This document shows, piece by piece, positions 34,335-43,755 of a stretch of 64,000 bases of DNA (positions are counted from its first letter, which is position 1; each line of letters opens with the position of its first letter). Where the stretch lies: the NCBI GenBank assembly GCA_048359995.1, contig DBGCPK010000017.1, positions 171,062 through 235,061 of the forward strand. Direction: 5' to 3'. A model generated the notes under the pieces. The model did not search any database, was not told the origin of the DNA, and saw only the letters and a list, made by a program, of their open reading frames with translations. Position numbers and translations under genes: made by a program. The DNA is from UBA3210 sp048359995. Lineage in GTDB: Bacteria > Bacillota_I > Bacilli_A > RFN20 > CAG-449.

Positions 34335-36146
34335 ATGAAGTACGATTTGGAACATATTCGAAATTTCTGCATTATCGCGCATATCGATCACGGAAAATCG
34401 ACTTTGGCCGATCGTATTTTGGAATTGACCAACGCGGTCTCCAAGCGGGAACTGAAAGAGCAGATGCTCGATACGATGGACTTGGAACGGGAACGGGGAA
34501 TTACGATCAAACTGAATGCGGTCAATCTGACCTACCGCGCGAAAAACGGAGAAGAGTATCTTTTCAATTTGATTGATACTCCCGGCCACGTCGATTTCAC
34601 TTACGAAGTCAGCCGTTCTCTGGCGGCGTGCGAAGGCGCGCTTCTGGTTGTCGACGCTTCACAGGGCGTGGAAGCGCAGACGCTAGCCAACGTCTATCTG
34701 GCTATCGACAACGATCTGGAAATCGTTCCGGTCATCAATAAAGTCGATCTTCCTTCCGCGTCGGTGGAAAGAACCAAAAAGGAGATCAAAGAGACGATAG
34801 GTCTTCCTTGCGACGATGTCGTCGGCATTTCCGCGAAAACCGGATTGAACGTCGAAGCAGTGTTGGAGGAGATCGTGCGGAAGATCCCTTCGCCGAAGGG
34901 CGATGTCGATCGCCCGTTGAAAGCGTTGATTTTCGACTCGTTTTACGACTCTTATCGGGGAGTCATCGCGTTGATACGGGTCAAGGAAGGGCAAATCAAA
35001 GTCGGAGATACGATATTGCTGATGAATCCGAATCTGGAATATCAGGTGATCGAATTGGGAATCCGCTGCCCGAACGAGGTAAAAACCGACGCGCTCAGCG
35101 CGGGTGAAGTCGGTTGGGTAGCCGCGCAGATCAAAGACATCAACCACGTCCGTCCCGGAGATACGATCACCTTGAAAGATCGTCCCGCCGCGATGCCGCT
35201 TCCGGGATATCAGAGTTTGAATCCGATGGTTTACTGCGGTCTTTATCCGTGCGATTCGAAAGATTATCCGGATCTGAAAGACGCTTTGGAAAAACTCTCG
35301 CTCAACGACGCGTCCCTTTCTTTCGAACCGGAAACTTCGCAAGCGCTGGGATTCGGGTTCCGATGCGGATTTCTCGGACTTTTGCATATGGACGTCATTC
35401 AGGAACGATTGGAAAGGGAATATCGCCTCAATTTGATCTTGACCGCGCCGAGCGTGATTTATCGCGTCTATCTGAATGACGGAACGATGATCGAATTGGA
35501 TAATCCCGCCCGATTCCCCGAACCTACGAAAGTAAAAGAAATCGAAGAGCCGTTCGTGGAAGCCGGAATCATGACTCCGAAAGAGTACGTCGGTGCGATT
35601 ATGAAACTTTGTCAGGAAAGACGGGGTATCTACGTCGATCTTCAATATCTCGACGAAATGCGGATGAAACTGATTTACCGACTGCCTTTAAGCGAGATCA
35701 TCTACAATTTTTTCGATAAATTGAAATCCTATTCCAAGGGGTATGCCTCCTTCGATTACACGCTGATCGGCTATCAGGCTTCGCGTTTAGTCAAGATGGA
35801 CATTCTTCTCAACGGAGAGCCGATCGACGCTTTGAGCAGTATTGTCTATCGCGATTTCGCCTATCATCGAGGCAACGCCATCGTGCGGAAACTCAAAGAG
35901 GTGATTCCGCGACAACAGTTCGAAGTGCCGGTTCAGGCGGCCGTCGGCGGAAAGGTGATAGCCCGAAGCGACATCAAGGCGGTTCGCAAAGACGTCTTGG
36001 CCAAGTGTTACGGCGGAGATATTTCACGGAAAAAGAAACTTTTGGAAAAGCAGAAAGAGGGAAAGAAGCGAATGAAGTCGATCGGTACGGTCGAAGTTCC
36101 GCAGGAGGCTTTTATGGCGATTCTCTCGGTCGATGAAGAAGGATAA
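34335..36146 (+). CDS. lepA: Elongation factor 4 (LepA)
   Basis: 603 aa ribosomal GTPase that back-translocates stalled ribosomes. G1 AHIDHGKST, G2 RERGITI, G3 DTPGH, G4 NKVD and G5 SAK all present, as is the LepA-specific C-terminus (KMKSIGTVEVPQEAFMAIL). GGGGTG ribosome site. In Bacillus lepA is followed by hemW and the hrcA operon; here a Fic-like gene lies between. Confidence 0.98.
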   Translation: MKYDLEHIRNFCIIAHIDHGKSTLADRILELTNAVSKRELKEQMLDTMDLERERGITIKLNAVNLTYRAKNGEEYLFNLIDTPGHVDFTYEVSRSLAACEGALLVVDASQGVEAQTLANVYLAIDNDLEIVPVINKVDLPSASVERTKKEIKETIGLPCDDVVGISAKTGLNVEAVLEEIVRKIPSPKGDVDRPLKALIFDSFYDSYRGVIALIRVKEGQIKVGDTILLMNPNLEYQVIELGIRCPNEVKTDALSAGEVGWVAAQIKDINHVRPGDTITLKDRPAAMPLPGYQSLNPMVYCGLYPCDSKDYPDLKDALEKLSLNDASLSFEPETSQALGFGFRCGFLGLLHMDVIQERLEREYRLNLILTAPSVIYRVYLNDGTMIELDNPARFPEPTKVKEIEEPFVEAGIMTPKEYVGAIMKLCQERRGIYVDLQYLDEMRMKLIYRLPLSEIIYNFFDKLKSYSKGYASFDYTLIGYQASRLVKMDILLNGEPIDALSSIVYRDFAYHRGNAIVRKLKEVIPRQQFEVPVQAAVGGKVIARSDIKAVRKDVLAKCYGGDISRKKKLLEKQKEGKKRMKSIGTVEVPQEAFMAILSVDEEG

Positions 36147-36248
36147 GTTTCTTTCATTTTCTTCTTTTTCCGCCGGTAAAAGGTCGAATTTTCTTCGAAT
36201 TGAGCGAAATTTGTTAGTAGATATTTAGTAAATATTTAGTTTGCAATC

Positions 36249-36277
36249 TTGAAGAATGCCGTCCTTTTTTGTACAAT
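36249..36277 (+). promoter_or_regulatory. Promoter of the Fic-like gene
   Basis: TTGAAG (36249-36254), 17-bp spacer, TACAAT (36272-36277). Just upstream, two ATATTTAGTA-like direct repeats (36222-36240) could be a regulator site. Confidence 0.6.
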
Positions 36278-36301
36278 ATGCCTATAAAAAGGATGATAAC
36301 T

Positions 36302-37693
36302 ATGGAAAAAGACTTCGGTATACGCTTTACAGACGAACTCTACGCGACGCGCGACGACGTGAAAAAGGCGCTGAACATATCGAGTATCGATTCGATTTGG
36401 GATAAAATCACGCAATTTCGCGCTTACTATACGCGTCAGATCGGATTGAAAAACATCGAACGCGTGCCGTTCAACATCGTCTTGCCGCCGAAACTGACTG
36501 CGCGAATCGTCCGCATCGAGAAGCGTTTGTCCAAACTTCTGATCAAATACAAGATGGGGATGATGCAAAATCCCGAGGCTTTTCGCCGTATGGAGAAGAA
36601 TGCCTATCTGTCGATATTGAAAACCATTTCCGAATGCTACGAGATCCATGTCAGCGACGAAACCTTGGAGGCGATCGTCGGACAAAGCCTTCCGACGCTT
36701 CCGGTCGAGTATTTGATTCTCGACCGCTACTACCGCGCCTTGATCGGCATACAGACCCGTCATCGAGGCAATTTCAGCGAAACCGTCATACTTTCTCTCT
36801 ACGCCAAACTTCGGGGAATCGAATTCGACATGGATAATCCGGAAGCGTATTATCGTACCAGCGACCTCATCGACCGCGCGGACCACGTGTTCGTCGGGAA
36901 GCACTACGACGCTTGCCCGTTGGAGCGGATCAGGGAATCGGTCGTCGCGCTCTGCGATTTTCTGAATCAGTCAACTCTTTTCGGTGTTTGCAAGGCTTCC
37001 GTAGCGTATTTTTATATTCGCTATATCAAGCCATTCGAATATTACAACGAAGAAATGGCGATTCTGATGTTCAAATATGTGCTGGCCAAAGAGGACTTCG
37101 AAGAAATCCCTTCCCTGATTCTTTTGGAAGAACTTCTTTCGAGAGAGAAAGAACCGGAAATCGAGTTGCTTTCCCGAGAATCGGAGATGAAACTGGACTT
37201 GACCTATATTGCCAACTATCTGAGCGAGCATCTTTTAGCGCGTTTGGACGATTTCGATTCCGGTTTCGAAGAAGTCGATTCCCGTTTGGTGATTGCAGAA
37301 AACTTTTCGCTTCCGGAAAAGACGAACGTCCGCGAACCGGAAACGCCTGTTGCGGAAGTTCGCGACATCGGTTTGAAAGAGATCGAGGGCGTAACTTTTA
37401 CCCAGAAAGTTTCCTTGCCGACGTTGCCGACCGGATTGGACGAAAAGGACGCTTCCCTGGTCGCCGAGAACCTGTTGGAAATCTTTCCGTCGATGAAAAA
37501 AGGGCAGGCGCAATTCTATTCAAGGCACTGCACGATCGGCAAATACTATACCATTTCCCAGTACAAGCAGGAACAGAAAGTGGCTTACGAAACAGCGAGA
37601 ACGAGCATGGACAATCTGGTGAATCTCGGTTTTTATAAAAAGGAACAATTGAAAAACAAATTCGTCTATACTCCCGTGATCAAGAATGACTGA
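36302..37693 (+). CDS. Fic-like protein with altered active-site motif and C-terminal winged helix
   Basis: 463 aa from ATG 36302 (AAAGGA 7 bp upstream). The central all-helical part and the sequence YFYIRYIKPFEYYNEEMAIL (about 235-254) match the layout of the Fic core, where HPFxxGNGRxxR is expected; here it reads KPFEYYNEE, so the catalytic His, the Gly-Asn-Gly loop and the Arg are missing. The last 80 residues look like a winged helix (GKYYTISQYKQEQ ... TSMDNLVNLGFYKKE), as in many Fic proteins that regulate transcription. I infer a non-AMPylating, DNA-binding derivative; a different all-helical family is possible. Overlaps hemW by 8 bp. Confidence 0.55.
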   Translation: MEKDFGIRFTDELYATRDDVKKALNISSIDSIWDKITQFRAYYTRQIGLKNIERVPFNIVLPPKLTARIVRIEKRLSKLLIKYKMGMMQNPEAFRRMEKNAYLSILKTISECYEIHVSDETLEAIVGQSLPTLPVEYLILDRYYRALIGIQTRHRGNFSETVILSLYAKLRGIEFDMDNPEAYYRTSDLIDRADHVFVGKHYDACPLERIRESVVALCDFLNQSTLFGVCKASVAYFYIRYIKPFEYYNEEMAILMFKYVLAKEDFEEIPSLILLEELLSREKEPEIELLSRESEMKLDLTYIANYLSEHLLARLDDFDSGFEEVDSRLVIAENFSLPEKTNVREPETPVAEVRDIGLKEIEGVTFTQKVSLPTLPTGLDEKDASLVAENLLEIFPSMKKGQAQFYSRHCTIGKYYTISQYKQEQKVAYETARTSMDNLVNLGFYKKEQLKNKFVYTPVIKND

Positions 37694-38777
37694 ACGCGGG
37701 TTATACGTCCATATTCCTTTCTGCTCGGATATCTGCTCTTATTGCGACTTTGTCAAAGTTTTTTATCGAGAAGAGATTGCCGATCGCTATTTGGAAGTGC
37801 TTTTCGAAGAAATCGCTCGCCGCGTGGACGGAGAAGTTTCCTCGATCTATGTCGGAGGAGGAACCCCCACGGCGTTAAGCGAATCGCAATTTCGCCGATT
37901 GTTATCTTTGCTTTCGAAATATCATCGAAAAGGGAATTCGTTTACGATCGAAGCCAATGTCGAGAATCTGAGCGAAGAAAAAATTTTTTTGATGAAAACT
38001 TACGGCGTCAATCGGGTCAGTTTGGGCGTGCAATCTTTAAACGAAACGATGATCGACTTGATGAACCGTCACCACCGTTTCGAACAGGTCAAAGAAACCG
38101 TCGATCGTCTGAAAAAAGCGGGAATCGAAGATATCAATTGCGATCTGATCTACGCTTTACCGGGGGAGAACGAGGAAATTTTGCGGAACGACCTAAACGC
38201 GTTGCTATCCTTAGACATCACGCATATTTCCGCCTATGGACTGATGATCAACGATCACACCCGTCTGAAAATAAGAGGTTATCGGGAAGCCGAAGAAGAG
38301 ATTTACCGAAAGCAATACGACCTTATCGTTTCCGTTTTGGAAAAAAACGGATTCTTTCGTTACGAGGTGAGTAATTTTGCCAAAAAAGGAATGGAATCGC
38401 AGCACAATCTGCTGTATTGGAAAAATCGCGAATACTACGGCGTCGGCGTCGGGGCATCCTCTTATGTCGGCGACGTAAGAAGCGACAATACGCGTTCGCT
38501 TAACGCGTATCTTCAAGGCAAGACGGAAGGTACGAAAGAGAAACTGACGGAGAAAGATCGGCAATTCTACCATTTGATGCTCGGGCTGAGGCTGACGGAA
38601 GGTGTGGATATCGAAGAATATCGCTCGCTCTACCGGACGGACTTGCTTCATCTTTACGGGGAAAAAATCGTCGCGCTGAAAGAAGAAAATCTGCTCGAAA
38701 TCGATCGGGGCCATTTAAAAATCACCCGCGAGAATCTATATATTATGGATTATGTTTTAAAAAAACTCCTTTTCTAA
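37686..38777 (+). CDS. hemW: Radical SAM protein HemW (heme chaperone, HemN-like)
   Basis: 363 aa. N-terminal PFCSDICSYCDF has the CxxxCxxC cluster motif of radical SAM enzymes, then VGGGTPTAL and the HemW C-terminal domain (GVGASSYVG). HemW inserts heme into respiratory proteins and lacks coproporphyrinogen oxidase activity. It lies before hrcA as in many Firmicutes. A terminator follows at 38782-38809. Confidence 0.93.
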   Translation: MTERGLYVHIPFCSDICSYCDFVKVFYREEIADRYLEVLFEEIARRVDGEVSSIYVGGGTPTALSESQFRRLLSLLSKYHRKGNSFTIEANVENLSEEKIFLMKTYGVNRVSLGVQSLNETMIDLMNRHHRFEQVKETVDRLKKAGIEDINCDLIYALPGENEEILRNDLNALLSLDITHISAYGLMINDHTRLKIRGYREAEEEIYRKQYDLIVSVLEKNGFFRYEVSNFAKKGMESQHNLLYWKNREYYGVGVGASSYVGDVRSDNTRSLNAYLQGKTEGTKEKLTEKDRQFYHLMLGLRLTEGVDIEEYRSLYRTDLLHLYGEKIVALKEENLLEIDRGHLKITRENLYIMDYVLKKLLF

Positions 38778-38781
38778 AAAG

Positions 38782-38809
38782 AAGCATTGCCGCATGGCGA
38801 TGCTTTTTT
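38782..38809 (+). terminator. Terminator after hemW
   Basis: AGCATTGCC / GGCGATGCT stem, 4-nt loop, six T's. It separates hemW from the heat-shock operon. Confidence 0.88.
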
Positions 38810-38824
38810 GGAAAAATAAAAAAA

Positions 38825-38851
38825 TTAGCACTAAAATGTTGACAGTGCTAA
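38825..38851 (+). promoter_or_regulatory. CIRCE operator (HrcA binding site)
   Basis: TTAGCACT and AGTGCTAA arms, matching 8 of 9 positions on each side of the consensus with the normal 27-bp length. It overlaps the -35 box of the hrcA promoter. Confidence 0.93.
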
Positions 38852-38866
38852 TATAATGGGTATAAT
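38839..38866 (+). promoter_or_regulatory. Promoter of hrcA-grpE-dnaK-dnaJ
   Basis: TTGACA (38839-38844) inside the right part of CIRCE, 16-bp spacer, TATAAT (38861-38866). HrcA bound at CIRCE would block it. Confidence 0.85.
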
Positions 38867-38870
38867 AGAT

Positions 38871-38897
38871 TTGGCAGTTGAAAAAAGCGAGTGCTAA
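38871..38897 (+). promoter_or_regulatory. Second, degenerate CIRCE-like site
   Basis: Right arm GAGTGCTAA is perfect, spacer is exactly 9 bp, left arm TTGGCAGTT matches 6 of 9. It covers the leader just upstream of the hrcA ribosome site (GGGAGGTG). Confidence 0.6.
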
Positions 38898-38912
38898 AAG
38901 GGAGGTGAAAGT

Positions 38913-39947
38913 ATGGATTTATCCAGAAGGGAACTGATACTCAAATACATCGTCGAGTATTTCATCAAGCACGCTCAACCGATCGGAAGCAATACTTTAA
39001 TCGAAATGTATGGGCTGAAATGTTCCAGTGCGACGATTCGGAACGAGATGATGGAATTGGAAAATTCGGGTTATCTGGAAAAAACGCATACTTCGTCGGG
39101 AAGAGTCCCGTCTTCCAAAGGATACCGATACTATATCGATCATCTGAGGGAAAAGGATATCGACGAATCGATCAAGCACAATCTGGCGGTGATCTTCAAC
39201 GAAAAGAGCAAGAGCATCGAAGATGTCATCAAGGAATCCTGTCAAATCTTGTCCCATATGACGAATTTGGCTTCGGTGGTTCTCGGACCGGAGGCTTGCG
39301 AAGAGCATCTGGTGTCCATTCAGTTCATTCCTCTCAGTCAAAACAGCGCGACGGCGGTATTCGTTACCGACAAGGGGTACGTGGAAAACAAGACGTTCGT
39401 CCTACCGAAGAACATCAATATCTCGGATATCGAAGGTTGCATGAAGATGCTCAACGACCGATTGAAAGGAACCGCTGTCAGCGGTTTGGTGGAAAAGACC
39501 GAATTGCTGAAACCGATCATCACGCAATACGTGAAGAACAACGATCAAGTTTACCAGCAGATCGCCAAAGCCTTGCTGAATTTCACCACGCAAAGGGTAT
39601 CGATGTTCGGTTCGAACAACCTGTTGGAACAGCCGGAATTCATTCAGGACTCCGATAAACTGAAAAAACTGATCAGTTTGATCGAATCTCCGGAGCAGAT
39701 GAAAGATTACTTGAATGACGACGGAGACGGATTCAACATTCATATCGCCGGAGACGAAGAAGGACCGCAGGACGTCTCCATCATCACCAGCGATATCCAC
39801 GTCGGAGGGGAAAACCGAGGCAAAATCGCCTTGGTCGGTCCGAAACGCATGGATTACGATAAAGTTTTAACCGCTTTGGAGTATCTGGTGGAACAGATCA
39901 ATGATCTCTATAACGACGAGGAGGAAGAAGATGGAAGAAAAAACTAA
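38913..39947 (+). CDS. hrcA: Heat-inducible transcription repressor HrcA
   Basis: 344 aa. N-terminal winged helix (LILKYIVEYFIKHAQPIGSNTL, CSSATIRNEMMELENSGYLEKTHTSSG region) that binds CIRCE, then the GAF-like and insertion domains (VGGENRGKIALVGPKRMDYDKV). GGGAGGTG ribosome site. First gene of the operon it controls; its end overlaps grpE by 17 bp. Confidence 0.97.
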   Translation: MDLSRRELILKYIVEYFIKHAQPIGSNTLIEMYGLKCSSATIRNEMMELENSGYLEKTHTSSGRVPSSKGYRYYIDHLREKDIDESIKHNLAVIFNEKSKSIEDVIKESCQILSHMTNLASVVLGPEACEEHLVSIQFIPLSQNSATAVFVTDKGYVENKTFVLPKNINISDIEGCMKMLNDRLKGTAVSGLVEKTELLKPIITQYVKNNDQVYQQIAKALLNFTTQRVSMFGSNNLLEQPEFIQDSDKLKKLISLIESPEQMKDYLNDDGDGFNIHIAGDEEGPQDVSIITSDIHVGGENRGKIALVGPKRMDYDKVLTALEYLVEQINDLYNDEEEEDGRKN

Positions 39948-40542
39948 GGAAAACGAGATAAAAGAAGAAAACACCGTCGAGGAAACGATCGATAAAGAAG
40001 ATTCCGAGAACGGAGAAAGAGAATCCAAAAAGAGCAAAAAAATGAAAGAAAAGGTCAAACAGCTCGAAGAAGAAGTCAATACTTGGAAAAATAAGTATTA
40101 TCAAGCATATGCTGATATGGACAATCTTCGGAAATTGATGGAGAAAGATCATCAGCAGGTGCTGAAATATCGAGGACAGGGATTTCTCGAAACTTTGCTT
40201 CCGGTATTCGACAACTTCTATATGGCTTTCAAAGTCAAACCGAGCGATCCGGCTCTGGAAGCGTATTGCCGCGGATTCGAAATGATCTACAATCAGATGG
40301 TCGCCAGTCTCGAAAGCGAGGGCGTCAAAGAAATCGTTCCTCAGATCGGGGCGAAGTTCGATCACAATCAGATGCAGGCCGTCGACGTCGTCGAAGGCGA
40401 ACAGGACGATGTGGTGATGAACGTCGCCAACAAAGGATATCTGTATAAAGACCGTTTGGTACGTCCGGCGATGGTCGTCGTATCAAAGGTCAAAAAAACG
40501 GAAGAAGAGGGAGAAAAAAACGATTCTTCCAAAGTCAATTAG
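39931..40542 (+). CDS. grpE: Nucleotide exchange factor GrpE
   Basis: 203 aa from ATG 39931 (GAGGAGGAAG upstream); the frame opens earlier at 39901. An acidic, disordered start and long coiled coil (about 1-90) precede the beta-wing domain with NQMQAVDVVEGEQDDVV. Opens DnaK for ADP release. Confidence 0.96.
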   Translation: MEEKTKENEIKEENTVEETIDKEDSENGERESKKSKKMKEKVKQLEEEVNTWKNKYYQAYADMDNLRKLMEKDHQQVLKYRGQGFLETLLPVFDNFYMAFKVKPSDPALEAYCRGFEMIYNQMVASLESEGVKEIVPQIGAKFDHNQMQAVDVVEGEQDDVVMNVANKGYLYKDRLVRPAMVVVSKVKKTEEEGEKNDSSKVN

Positions 40543-40560
40543 AAAAGGAGAAAACTATTT

Positions 40561-42402
40561 ATGGCAAAAGAAATTATCTTAGGTATCGACTTGGGTACCA
40601 CCAACTCCGTAGTGAGTTATATGCAGGATGACGGCAAATGGAAAGTCATTCCCAATCCGGAAGGACCGAATACTACGCCGTCCGTCGTCGCTTTCAAACC
40701 GAACGGTGAAGAGATCGTCGGTTTCGCCGCGAAGAGACAATTGCTGACGAATCCGGACACGATCGCTTCGATCAAACGGAAAATGGGAACGAGCGAAAAG
40801 GTGCATATCGGCTGCCTCAACAAGGATTTTACACCGCAGGAAATTTCGGCGAAAATTCTCGCTTATATGAAGAAGTATGCCGAGGATAATCTCGGTGAAA
40901 AGATTTCCAAAGCGGTTATTACCGTGCCTGCTTACTTCAACGACGCGCAGAGACAGGCGACGAAAGACGCCGGACAAATCGCAGGTCTCGATGTAGTGAG
41001 AATCATCAACGAACCGACTGCGGCGGCGTTAGCTTACGGGGAAGACAGCAACAAAGACGAAAAGATTCTCGTCTATGATCTCGGTGGAGGCACTTTCGAC
41101 GTTTCGATTCTGGAAATTGCCGACGGCACGTTTGAGGTCATTTCCACGGCGGGAGACAATCATCTCGGCGGAGACGACTGGGACAACGCGCTTGTCGCTT
41201 ATATCCAAAAGGAGATCAAAGCGCAATACGATGTCGATCTCAGCAACGACAAGATGGTCGGTCAACGTCTGAAAGAAGAAGCGGAAAAGGCGAAAATCAG
41301 CCTGTCGAGCCAATTGCAAACCGTCATTTCCCTTCCGTTCCTCGCGATGGGCAAGAATGGTCCGATCAACTTCGAAATGACTTTGACGCGCGCGAAATTC
41401 GAAGAACTTACCCGCGATCTTCTGAGAAGAACCGAAGAACCGGTTCGAAGAGCGCTGAGCGACGCAAAAATCAACGCGAGTCAACTCGATCAGGTGATTC
41501 TCATCGGCGGTTCGACCCGAATGCCTGCCGTCCTCGACATCGTCAAGAGACTGACGGGAAAACAACCGAATATTTCGGTGAATCCGGATGAAGCCGTTTC
41601 CGTCGGCGCGGCCATTCAGGGAGGAGTTATTCGCGGAGACAAAAAAGACGTCCTGTTGTTGGACGTTACTCCGCTGACATTGGGAATCGAAACGATGGGA
41701 GGCGTTCTCACTCCGTTGATCAACCGCAATACGACGATTCCGACGACGAAATCGCAGGTGTTCTCGACGGCGGAAGACAATCAACCTTCGGTCGACATCA
41801 TGGTCTATCAAGGAGAAAGACCGATGGCTCGGGACAACAAACTGTTGGGATCGTTCCGTTTAGACGGTATCCGTCCGGCTCGAAGAGGTCAACCGCGCAT
41901 CGAAGTGACTTTCAGCATCGACGTCAATGGTATCGTCAACGTCAAGGCGAAGGATCTCGATACCAACAAAGAGCAGCAAATCACTATTTCGGGTTCTAAC
42001 GGGCTTTCCAAAGAGGAAATCGACCGCATGGTCAAGGAAGCCGAGGCAAACAAGGAAGCCGATGAAAAAAGAAAAGAAGAAATCGAAGTCAAAAACAAAG
42101 CCGAGTCTTTGATCTCTCAAATCGACGAAGCGCTGACCAATGAGGGCGGAAAGATGGATCAGTCCCAGAAAGATCAGACTCAGAAACTTCGCGACGAATT
42201 GAAAGAGGCGCTCGACAAGAACGATATCGCCACGTTGAAAGAAAAGATGAATCAACTCGAACAGGCGGCCGCCTATGCGCAACAATACCAGCAACAGTCC
42301 GGCGCGGGAGAAACTTCCGCTGCGGATAGTGCCTCTCAAAGCGAAACCGGTTCTTCCAACGACGACGTCATCGACGCAGATTACACCGATAAAACCAACT
42401 GA
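40561..42402 (+). CDS. dnaK: Molecular chaperone DnaK (Hsp70)
   Basis: 613 aa. GIDLGTTNSVVSYMQDD at the start, the ATPase phosphate motifs, VYDLGGGTFDVSILEI, substrate-binding domain from about residue 380, and a Gln/Ser-rich tail ending DDVIDADYTDKTN. AAAGGAG ribosome site 18 bp after grpE. Confidence 0.98.
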   Translation: MAKEIILGIDLGTTNSVVSYMQDDGKWKVIPNPEGPNTTPSVVAFKPNGEEIVGFAAKRQLLTNPDTIASIKRKMGTSEKVHIGCLNKDFTPQEISAKILAYMKKYAEDNLGEKISKAVITVPAYFNDAQRQATKDAGQIAGLDVVRIINEPTAAALAYGEDSNKDEKILVYDLGGGTFDVSILEIADGTFEVISTAGDNHLGGDDWDNALVAYIQKEIKAQYDVDLSNDKMVGQRLKEEAEKAKISLSSQLQTVISLPFLAMGKNGPINFEMTLTRAKFEELTRDLLRRTEEPVRRALSDAKINASQLDQVILIGGSTRMPAVLDIVKRLTGKQPNISVNPDEAVSVGAAIQGGVIRGDKKDVLLLDVTPLTLGIETMGGVLTPLINRNTTIPTTKSQVFSTAEDNQPSVDIMVYQGERPMARDNKLLGSFRLDGIRPARRGQPRIEVTFSIDVNGIVNVKAKDLDTNKEQQITISGSNGLSKEEIDRMVKEAEANKEADEKRKEEIEVKNKAESLISQIDEALTNEGGKMDQSQKDQTQKLRDELKEALDKNDIATLKEKMNQLEQAAAYAQQYQQQSGAGETSAADSASQSETGSSNDDVIDADYTDKTN

Positions 42403-42408
42403 TGGAAT

Positions 42409-42439
42409 ACAATAACGGAGGCTCTGCCTCCTTATTGTG
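42409..42439 (+). terminator. Hairpin between dnaK and dnaJ, partial terminator or processing site
   Basis: ACAATAACGGAGGC pairs with GCCTCCTTATTGT around a CTCT-type loop; only a few T's follow, so it probably tunes dnaJ expression instead of stopping it. Confidence 0.6.
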
Positions 42440-42458
42440 TTTAGAAAGGATGTAAATT

Positions 42459-43607
42459 ATGGCAACGAATAAACGCGATTATTACGAAGTTCTCGGCGTT
42501 TCCAAAAACGCTTCCGAAGAAGAGATCAAATCCAGTTATCGCAAATTGGCCAAAAAATACCACCCGGACTTAAACAAAGAACCCGGTGCCGAAGAAAAAT
42601 TCAAAGAAGTTCAGGAGGCCTACGAGGTTCTTTCCGACCCGAATAAAAAAGCGCGTTACGATCAATTCGGCTTCGCGGCTTTTGATCCGAACGGAGGTGC
42701 CAGCGGTTTCAACGGATTCGACGGCTTTCAAAGCGGATTTCAAGACGTCGATTTGGGCGATATTTTCGGCTCGTTTTTCGGCGGAGGTTCCCGAAGAAGA
42801 AGCGCGCAGAGAAATGGTCCGATCAAGGGAAACGATTCATTTGTCTCGATCAAGATCAACTTCATGGATTCCGTAAAAGGAAAAAAGATCGAAATGCCGA
42901 TCACTTTCGATGAAACCTGTTCGTCTTGCGGCGGCACGGGTGCGCAAAGCCCGAGCGACATCGTCACTTGCACGAACTGCAAGGGAACAGGAACTGTCCG
43001 TCAGAGAACGCAGACGATTTTCGGGACGATGGAATCGCAGAGCGCCTGTCCTACCTGCGGCGGCAGCGGAAAAATCATCAAGAATCGCTGTACGGCCTGT
43101 TCCGGAAAAGGCTATAAAAGGACGAAGACGAAGATCGACGTGACGATTCCCGCGGGAATCAACAATGGTCAGCAATTGCGCGTCAGCGGCAAGGGCGAAC
43201 GCGGTCTCAACGGAGGCCCTAACGGCGACCTTTATATCGAAGTGAACATCGCTCCGGATTCCTTTTTCAAGAGAGAGGGCAACGACATTCACGTCGATCT
43301 GACGATGAATATGATCGACGCTTGCTTGGGAAGCATCGTTGAGATTCCTACCGTATACGGAAAAGTCGATCTCAACATTCCGGAGGGAACGCAAAGCGGT
43401 CAGATTTTGAAAATGCGAGGAAAGGGCATCAAAGATCTTCGAAGTGCCAATTACGGCGACCAGTTTGTCCACATCAAAGTGGAAACTCCGAAGAACCTGA
43501 CGCAGGAACAGAAAGAATTGCTGACTCGTTTCCAAGAAATCGAGTCGAAGAAAAAAGGGAAAAGCGAGACCTTTTTCGATAAGATCAAAAAGAGTTTCAA
43601 GAAATAG
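42459..43607 (+). CDS. dnaJ: Chaperone DnaJ (Hsp40)
   Basis: 382 aa. J domain with HPD (YHPDLNKEPG), Gly/Phe-rich region, and four CxxCxGxG zinc repeats (CSSCGGTG, CTNCKGTG, CPTCGGSG, CTACSGKG), then the C-terminal substrate domain. GAAAGGATG ribosome site. Last gene of the HrcA operon; terminator at 43633-43665. Confidence 0.98.
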   Translation: MATNKRDYYEVLGVSKNASEEEIKSSYRKLAKKYHPDLNKEPGAEEKFKEVQEAYEVLSDPNKKARYDQFGFAAFDPNGGASGFNGFDGFQSGFQDVDLGDIFGSFFGGGSRRRSAQRNGPIKGNDSFVSIKINFMDSVKGKKIEMPITFDETCSSCGGTGAQSPSDIVTCTNCKGTGTVRQRTQTIFGTMESQSACPTCGGSGKIIKNRCTACSGKGYKRTKTKIDVTIPAGINNGQQLRVSGKGERGLNGGPNGDLYIEVNIAPDSFFKREGNDIHVDLTMNMIDACLGSIVEIPTVYGKVDLNIPEGTQSGQILKMRGKGIKDLRSANYGDQFVHIKVETPKNLTQEQKELLTRFQEIESKKKGKSETFFDKIKKSFKK

Positions 43608-43632
43608 AGAAACGATGGATTGCTCAGATGGA

Positions 43633-43665
43633 ATCTCCGAAAAATATTTCGGAGGTTCTTTTTTT
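43633..43665 (+). terminator. Terminator after dnaJ
   Basis: CTCCGAAA / TTTCGGAG stem with a 4-nt loop followed by a long T-run. Confidence 0.88.
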
Positions 43666-43755
43666 AGCGGACAGAAAAACCGGTCGAATCAAAGACTTCT
43701 TATTTCTTGCAATCGAAGGAGGAAAAAGATATATTGAAAAAGAGAGGTGAAACCG

